A stretch of 6,392 bases of DNA from Candidatus Omnitrophota bacterium (GTDB taxonomy: Bacteria; Omnitrophota; Gorgyraeia; JABMRG01). The stretch is from NCBI GenBank assembly GCA_013202935.1, contig JABMRG010000113.1, positions 1 through 6,392 on the forward strand, in the 5' to 3' direction. The translations under genes were made by a program, and so were the position numbers. Shown piece after piece: positions 1 to 4,481 of this stretch. The stretch's first letter is position 1; each line of letters opens with the position of its first letter. The notes under the pieces were generated by a model. It saw only the letters and a program-made list of their open reading frames with translations. It was not told the origin of the DNA and ran no database searches.

Positions 1-87
1 GGTATAGGCATCGACAGGCTTACAATGGTGCTTACCAATCAGGAATCGATAAGGGATGTAATATTATTCCCGCAACTTAAATCTTAA
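1..87 (+). CDS. lysS: Lysyl-tRNA synthetase, C-terminal end (5' truncated)
   Basis: Only the last 28 codons and a TAA stop are in the window; the rest lies to the left. The peptide begins GIGIDRLTMVLT and ends in SIRDVILFPQLKS. This is class II aminoacyl-tRNA synthetase motif 3, whose Arg (residue 6 of the fragment) contacts ATP, followed by the characteristic LysS ending. The enzyme charges tRNA-Lys with lysine in the cytoplasm. AspS and AsnS share a similar motif 3 and SIRDV tail, but the GIGIDRL...LT wording and the FPQ ending fit LysS better. The lipoprotein-release permease gene starts 7 nt after the stop, so the two are probably co-transcribed. Confidence 0.88.
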   Translation, partial: GIGIDRLTMVLTNQESIRDVILFPQLKS

Positions 88-94
88 AGAAGTT

Positions 95-1285
95 ATGCGA
101 TACGAATTTAAAATAGCATTTAGATATCTATTTTCAGGGAAGAGAAAGGGTTTTATCTCTTTTATGAGCCTTGTCTCCATACTGGGCGTGGCTGTTGGTG
201 TTGCCTGCCTTATTACAGTATTGGCAGTTATGAATGGTTTTGGCAATGAGCTGCAGAAGAGGATTATCGGGTCAAATCCGCATATTATCATTGAGAAAGA
301 GAATGGCATTGAAAAAGACGAGTATAGGCTTCTCTATCAGGACCTGCAAAAGAGACCTCACGTAAAAGGGGTATACCCTTTTATATGGGGCCAGGGTGTT
401 TTACGATTTCGTTCAAGGGCTCAAGGAGTTGTTTTAAGAAGCCTTGACCTAAGCAATAAAACAGATAAGTCAAAGCTAGGCCTCCATATGAAGACAGGCA
501 AGATAGACTTAAGCCCCAACTATATAATACTGGGTAACGAGCTTGCTATTACATTAGGCGTTTTTTTAGGGGATGAGATCCAGGTAATAACCCCCTCATC
601 AAATAAGCCCATAAAATTTAAAGTAAGCGGTATATTCAATTCAGGCATGTATGAGTATGACCTAAATATGGCATATGTCAGCTTGGATGATGCTTCGAAC
701 CTTTTTGGCATGCAGGAATCTATAAGCGGTATTGGCATTGATACTGATAATATTAATGCTGCCGCCTCTGTAAAGAAGGACCTTAGAAGCATATTAAAGC
801 CAATGTTCTATATAAGGACATGGCAGGATTTGAACAGAAATCTCTTTGCAGCATTAAAGCTTGAAAAATGGGCGATGTTTGTTATCTTAACGCTTATAGT
901 TCTAGTTGCTGCTTTAAATATTGTAAGCACACTAACGGTTATGGTAACCCAGAAGGCAAAAGATATAGGTATACTGAAGGCGATAGGCTCAACCAGGAAG
1001 ATTATACTTACTATATTCTCATTACAAGGTGTCATGATAGGATTTTTAGGTGTTCTTCTGGGAGGGGCAGCTGGCATGGGGCTTACTCTGGCGCTTGATA
1101 GATACCGTTTTCCGATATTACCTGAAAGTGTCTATTATGGGATTAACTATCTTCCTGTAAAGATAAACATGATGGATGGCCTTATAGTAATTATCGCCGC
1201 GGTCCTGATAAGTTTTATAGCATCTATATATCCGGCTTATCAGGCCTCTCGCTTAAATCCTGTAGATGCATTGAGATACGAATAA
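95..1285 (+). CDS. lolC: Lipoprotein-release ABC transporter permease (LolC/LolE family)
   Basis: A 396-residue inner-membrane permease that, with LolD, would extract outer-membrane lipoproteins from the inner membrane and hand them to the periplasmic carrier LolA. The topology is that of the LolC/E (FtsX/MacB-like) family: a cytoplasmic start MRYEFKIAFRYL, a first membrane helix at about residues 22-46, a large periplasmic domain at about 47-257, and three further helices near 258-283, 307-332 and 360-382. The segment KAKDIGILKAIGST (287-300) is the coupling region between helices 2 and 3, and the ending SRLNPVDALRYE is typical of the family. Length is close to the usual 400-415 residues. 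ATG at 95 is supported by the canonical N-terminus, but the only purine-rich stretch ahead of it (88-92) is weak and very close, so translation may be coupled to lysS. The stop overlaps the lolD start as TAATG. Only one permease gene is present, so it may act as a homodimer (LolF-like) or pair with a distant LolE. The family is secure; the LolC versus LolE/LolF label is not. Confidence 0.88.
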   Translation: MRYEFKIAFRYLFSGKRKGFISFMSLVSILGVAVGVACLITVLAVMNGFGNELQKRIIGSNPHIIIEKENGIEKDEYRLLYQDLQKRPHVKGVYPFIWGQGVLRFRSRAQGVVLRSLDLSNKTDKSKLGLHMKTGKIDLSPNYIILGNELAITLGVFLGDEIQVITPSSNKPIKFKVSGIFNSGMYEYDLNMAYVSLDDASNLFGMQESISGIGIDTDNINAAASVKKDLRSILKPMFYIRTWQDLNRNLFAALKLEKWAMFVILTLIVLVAALNIVSTLTVMVTQKAKDIGILKAIGSTRKIILTIFSLQGVMIGFLGVLLGGAAGMGLTLALDRYRFPILPESVYYGINYLPVKINMMDGLIVIIAAVLISFIASIYPAYQASRLNPVDALRYE

Positions 1286-1959
1286 TGTTTATAAGAGCAG
1301 AGAATCTGCATAAGGTATATAGAAATGGTAAAAAGAACCTGCGCGTATTGAAAGGGGTAGATCTTTCTCTTGATAAGGGCAAAATTTTTGCTATAATAGG
1401 ACCTTCTGGCGCGGGAAAGTCTACTCTTCTGCACATACTCGGGGGGCTAGATAAACCCTCAAAAGGAAAGGTCTTATTTGGTGGAATAGACCTGTACAGC
1501 TGTGAGGATAATAGGCGCTCTCTTATAAGGAACCAAAAAATAGGTTTTGTTTTTCAGTTCTACCATCTTTTGCCGGAATTTAGCGCGCTTGAAAATGTTG
1601 CTATGCCGGGATTGATAAAGGCTGATTCTAAAGAAAGGGACAGCCAGTTGTACCAAAGGGCCAAAGGGCTCTTAAGTGATGTTGGCCTTAAAAATAAGAT
1701 AGAAAGCAGGCCTTCGGAACTTTCAGGGGGCGAAGCGCAGAGGGTTGCTATTGCGCGAGCGCTTATAAATGAACCAGATGTGGTCTTTTGCGATGAGCCC
1801 ACAGGAAATCTTGATACTGAGAATGCTGATATCGCATTAAAGTTGATAAAGGGCTTGAATAAAAAGAATAAGCAGACATTCTTGATTGTCACACACAATG
1901 AGAGACTTGCTAAGATCGCAGATGAGATTTTGTATATAAAAGACGGAACAATAGTCTAA
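1285..1959 (+). CDS. lolD: Lipoprotein-release ABC transporter ATP-binding protein LolD
   Basis: A 224-residue ABC ATPase that would power lipoprotein extraction by the permease encoded just upstream. All nucleotide-binding elements are visible: Walker A GPSGAGKS (39-46), Q-loop Gln at 91 in FQFYHLLPEF, signature LSGGE (146-150), Walker B VVFCDEP (166-172) with catalytic Glu171, D-loop NLD (175-177) and switch His204 in THN. The QFYHLLPEFSALENVAMP and CDEPTGNLD wording is typical of the LolD/MacB/FtsE-type subfamily. Length matches LolD (about 225-235). The ATG overlaps the permease stop by one base, which implies translational coupling and a shared complex. FtsE or a MacB-type exporter ATPase is the alternative, but the partner is a four-helix LolC/E permease, which favours LolD. 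Confidence 0.9.
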   Translation: MFIRAENLHKVYRNGKKNLRVLKGVDLSLDKGKIFAIIGPSGAGKSTLLHILGGLDKPSKGKVLFGGIDLYSCEDNRRSLIRNQKIGFVFQFYHLLPEFSALENVAMPGLIKADSKERDSQLYQRAKGLLSDVGLKNKIESRPSELSGGEAQRVAIARALINEPDVVFCDEPTGNLDTENADIALKLIKGLNKKNKQTFLIVTHNERLAKIADEILYIKDGTIV

Positions 1960-1964
1960 AATAT

Positions 1965-1970
1965 AAGGAG
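1965..1970 (+). promoter_or_regulatory. Ribosome binding site that fixes the TTG start of ilvE
   Basis: AAGGAG lies 6 nt ahead of the TTG at 1977 and is one of the clearest Shine-Dalgarno sequences in the window. There is no in-frame ATG or GTG between it and the gene. The first in-frame ATG, at codon 61, would remove the conserved DHGLLYGDGVFEG region, so the site decides the start. Confidence 0.8.
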
Positions 1971-1976
1971 AAACAG

Positions 1977-2852
1977 TTGTCACCTAAAATTTATATTAAT
2001 GGTAAGCTCTATAGCAAAAAAGATGCCAGGATATCTATTTTTGACCATGGCCTTCTTTATGGTGATGGTGTCTTTGAGGGTATCCGTTCTTACAATAGGC
2101 TCGTCTTTCGCCTTAATGAGCATATCGATCGGCTCTATGAGTCTGCAGATGCTATTATGCTAAAGATACCATTGAAAAAACCTGAGATGATTAAAGCGGT
2201 TACAAATACCTTGAGAAAGAATAAACTGAAGAATGCCTATATCAGGTTGATTGTAACAAGAGGCATAGGGGACCTTGGCCTTGACCCCCGCAAATGCAAA
2301 GGGAATGCACGGATTATCATAATAACAGATAAGATTGCGCTCTATCCCGATAAGTTCTATAAAAAAGGATTGTCCATAATTACCGCTCGCACACAACAGA
2401 ATTCTATAGAGGCCTTGAGGCCGGGAATAAAGTCCTTAAATTACTTAAACAATATTCTCGCAAAATTAGAAGCGATCAATGTAGGGCTTGAAGAGGCTAT
2501 TATGTTAAATGCGAAAGGCCATGTAACGGAGTGCACAGGAGATAATATCTTTATTGTTAGGGGCCATACCGTCTATACGCCTCCAGAATCAGTAGGACTT
2601 TTAAAGGGTATAACACGCAGCGCTGTTATTGATATCGCAAGGAAGAAAAGAATAAGGTTTAAAAAAATTCCGTTTACCTGCAGCAAGATATATAGTGCTG
2701 ATGAATGCTTTCTTACAGGTACGGCCGCAGAGATCATACCGGTTATTAAGGTAGATAAGAAGATTATAGGCAGCGGAGACCCGGGCAAAACCACGCTTAT
2801 GCTTATGGAGGAGTTTCACAAGCTGACAAAGAGGGATGGAGTAAAGTATTAA
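1977..2852 (+). CDS. ilvE: Branched-chain amino acid aminotransferase (fold-type IV, PLP-dependent)
   Basis: A 291-residue class IV aminotransferase, probably transferring the amino group between glutamate and the branched-chain 2-oxo acids in Val, Leu and Ile metabolism. It starts with INGKLYSKKDARIS, then FDHGLLYGDGVFEGIR (22-37). Tyr88 and Arg90 lie in AYIRLIVTRG, and the PLP-binding Lys152 in KSLNYLNN. Glu185 in TECTGDNIF corresponds to the glutamate that contacts the pyridine nitrogen. GITR (211-214) and GTAAEI (248-253) are the phosphate-binding and substrate-side loops. The wording resembles archaeal-type IlvE (GDLGLDPRKC at 98-107). D-amino-acid aminotransferase and aminodeoxychorismate lyase share the fold; the FEGIR and GTAAEIIPV motifs favour IlvE, but substrate is not proved. 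The start is TTG, supported by AAGGAG upstream. It sits 17 nt after lolD and 2 nt before mcsA, the place where Firmicutes carry ctsR. Confidence 0.85.
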   Translation: MSPKIYINGKLYSKKDARISIFDHGLLYGDGVFEGIRSYNRLVFRLNEHIDRLYESADAIMLKIPLKKPEMIKAVTNTLRKNKLKNAYIRLIVTRGIGDLGLDPRKCKGNARIIIITDKIALYPDKFYKKGLSIITARTQQNSIEALRPGIKSLNYLNNILAKLEAINVGLEEAIMLNAKGHVTECTGDNIFIVRGHTVYTPPESVGLLKGITRSAVIDIARKKRIRFKKIPFTCSKIYSADECFLTGTAAEIIPVIKVDKKIIGSGDPGKTTLMLMEEFHKLTKRDGVKY

Positions 2853-2854
2853 TT

Positions 2855-3394
2855 ATGGAATGCAATATATGCAAACAGAATAAGGCAACAGTTCATCTTA
2901 CCGAGATAATAAACGATGAGGTGACGGAGCTTCATCTCTGTGAAGAGTGCGCCAAGGCAAAGGGCGCTGAGATGCAGCAACATTTCAGCATAGCAGACCT
3001 TTTATCTGGATTGGTGGATCTGCCCCCTGATGCAGCAACTAAAAAGGAGCACATAAGCATAAAATGCGACAGTTGCAACATGAGCTATGCTGATTTTAAG
3101 AAGATGGGCCGCTTAGGCTGTGCCCAATGCTATGAGACATTCAAGAGAGCTCTTTATCCTCTACTCAAAAGAATACATGGCACAACAAGGCATATAGGAA
3201 AAGAGCCTGTGCCTAGGACGCCGACTTCAAGCAAGGTTAAAACAGCAGGTAAGACCGCAAAATCAAAGCTCGATGCTGATAGGATAGAGATTTTAAAGAC
3301 CAGGTTGGCGGAGGCTGTCAGGAACGAGGAGTTTGAAAAGGCCGCTGTTTTGCGTGATAAGATAAAAACGCTTGAGGGAAAAAAGAAGAGATAA
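2855..3394 (+). CDS. mcsA: McsA, zinc-binding activator of protein arginine kinase (UVR domain)
   Basis: A 179-residue cytoplasmic protein that in Bacillus binds McsB and stimulates its arginine-kinase activity. Four CxxC pairs are intact: C3/C6, C29/C32, C71/C74 and C89/C92, giving two likely zinc sites. The spacer SIADLLSGLVDLP (45-57) and the GRLGCAQCYETF segment (85-96) are typical of McsA. A Lys/Thr/Ser-rich linker (about 117-139) leads to a C-terminal UVR helix hairpin (about 141-176) with the motif EEFEKAAVLRDKI. Length is near that of Bacillus McsA (about 185). A generic 'UvrB/UvrC motif-containing protein' label would also fit, but the mcsB and clpC neighbours make McsA the clear choice. 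The ATG is only 2 nt after the ilvE stop; the nearest Shine-Dalgarno-like sequence, GGAG at 2838-2841, is rather distant, which suggests coupling. Confidence 0.92.
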   Translation: MECNICKQNKATVHLTEIINDEVTELHLCEECAKAKGAEMQQHFSIADLLSGLVDLPPDAATKKEHISIKCDSCNMSYADFKKMGRLGCAQCYETFKRALYPLLKRIHGTTRHIGKEPVPRTPTSSKVKTAGKTAKSKLDADRIEILKTRLAEAVRNEEFEKAAVLRDKIKTLEGKKKR

Positions 3395-3395
3395 T

Positions 3396-4451
3396 ATGGA
3401 ACTGAAAGATCTTATAGGCCAGACAAGTGAATGGCTCAAGGCGACCGGGCCTGATTCAGATATTGTTATATCGAGCAGGATAAGACTGGCCAGGAATATA
3501 GGAGGCCTTAAGTTTGTCGACTGGGCAAACAATAAGGTAAGGCAGGAGATAGCCAAAAAAGCAAAAGAGGCTATTCTTTCAAGTAACTATATGAAGAATT
3601 CTATTTATGTCGAGATGGATAAGATAAATCCTATAGACAGGCAGTTTCTTATAGAGAGGCACTTAATAAGCAGAGACCATGCTGTTGATACAGAGTCTAA
3701 GACTGTTTTTATAGGTGATAGAGAAATTATAAGTATCATGGTTAATGAAGAAGACCACTTGCGCCTGCAGGTTATACAACCCGGGTTTGTCTTAGACGAT
3801 GCCTGGTCCATAATGGAGAGCTTAGAGAAGGACCTTGAGAAGAGGTTAGGATTTGCTTTTTCTGATGAGTGGGGGTATTTAACAGCATGCCCCACCAATA
3901 CCGGCACAGGCTTAAGGGCATCAGTTATGATGCATCTTCCTGCTATCGTATTTACGCGTCAGATCGATAATCTGACTGATGCTGTATCAAAGCTTGGGCT
4001 TACAGTGCGTGGATTTTTCGGAGAGGGAACTCAGGCTATAGGTAATTTCTATCAGATATCAAACCAGGTTACCCTTGGACATACAGAGATTGAGATTATC
4101 GATAACTTAAAAAGAGTTATAATACAGGTCGTGTCGCAGGAAAGAGGTTCACGGGAATTTTTAAAGGCAAAGAAGAAGAAAATAGTAGAGGATAAGATCT
4201 CAAGGGCATACTCTACACTTGGAGGCGCGCATATCATAACAAGTAAGGAGACCCTGGAGCTGCTTTCACTTGTAAGATTAGGCATTGACCTTAAGCTTAT
4301 AAAGAATATAGACACACATAAACTGAACGAGCTCCTTATATTTACTCAGCCGGCACATCTTCAGAAGCTTGAGGCTAAGGCGCTTTCTCCCTCAGATAGG
4401 GATATTAAAAGAGCAGAACTTATTAATAAGAAGCTGGGAATAAAGGGTTAG
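3396..4451 (+). CDS. mcsB: McsB, protein arginine kinase
   Basis: A 351-residue kinase of the phosphagen (ATP:guanido) kinase family that phosphorylates arginine side chains of proteins and so marks them for ClpC-ClpP. Visible motifs are SSRIRLARN (26-34), the catalytic acidic loop NEEDH (117-121), TACPTNTGTG (163-172) with the conserved Cys165, the GEGTQAIGNFYQISNQ loop (209-224) and QERGSREFL (248-256). RDIKRA (335-340) matches the RDxxRA phosphoarginine-binding pocket used for allosteric control of McsB. Length equals the family norm (about 350-363). The start chosen is ATG 3396, one base after the mcsA stop, with AGAAGAG (3384-3390) ahead of it. An in-frame TTG at 3372 would add eight charged residues (MREKRRDN) and overlap mcsA, and is less likely. 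True creatine or arginine kinases carry an extra N-terminal domain that is absent here. Stop is TAG. Confidence 0.94.
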   Translation: MELKDLIGQTSEWLKATGPDSDIVISSRIRLARNIGGLKFVDWANNKVRQEIAKKAKEAILSSNYMKNSIYVEMDKINPIDRQFLIERHLISRDHAVDTESKTVFIGDREIISIMVNEEDHLRLQVIQPGFVLDDAWSIMESLEKDLEKRLGFAFSDEWGYLTACPTNTGTGLRASVMMHLPAIVFTRQIDNLTDAVSKLGLTVRGFFGEGTQAIGNFYQISNQVTLGHTEIEIIDNLKRVIIQVVSQERGSREFLKAKKKKIVEDKISRAYSTLGGAHIITSKETLELLSLVRLGIDLKLIKNIDTHKLNELLIFTQPAHLQKLEAKALSPSDRDIKRAELINKKLGIKG

Positions 4452-4469
4452 GTTTTACACGCAAAAAAT

Positions 4470-4476
4470 GGAGGAG
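4470..4476 (+). promoter_or_regulatory. Strong ribosome binding site of clpC
   Basis: GGAGGAG ends 5 nt before the ATG at 4482. It is the best Shine-Dalgarno match in the window and lies in the longest gap of the cluster (30 nt, 4452-4481). The gap holds no hairpin and no room for a CtsR or CIRCE-type operator, so clpC is probably read from the upstream transcript but translated independently and efficiently. Confidence 0.8.
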
Positions 4477-4481
4477 AGTAA

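Noticed and set aside
3372..3395. Extended mcsB start at the in-frame TTG 3372
   Set aside because: It would overlap mcsA by 23 nt and add MREKRRDN, which is not part of the family. ATG 3396 has a purine-rich site 5 nt upstream and gives the normal family length.
4285..4312. Possible promoter ahead of clpC (TTGACC, 16 nt, TATAGA) within mcsB
   Set aside because: The -10 match is poor (4 of 6), the site lies about 170 nt inside conserved mcsB coding sequence, and such matches are expected by chance in DNA of this composition.
4452..4481. Terminator, CtsR operator or CIRCE element in the longest gap, between mcsB and clpC
   Set aside because: The 30 nt hold no inverted repeat with a T-run, no tandem GGTCAAA-like heptads and no TTAGCACTC/GAGTGCTAA halves; only a strong ribosome binding site is seen.
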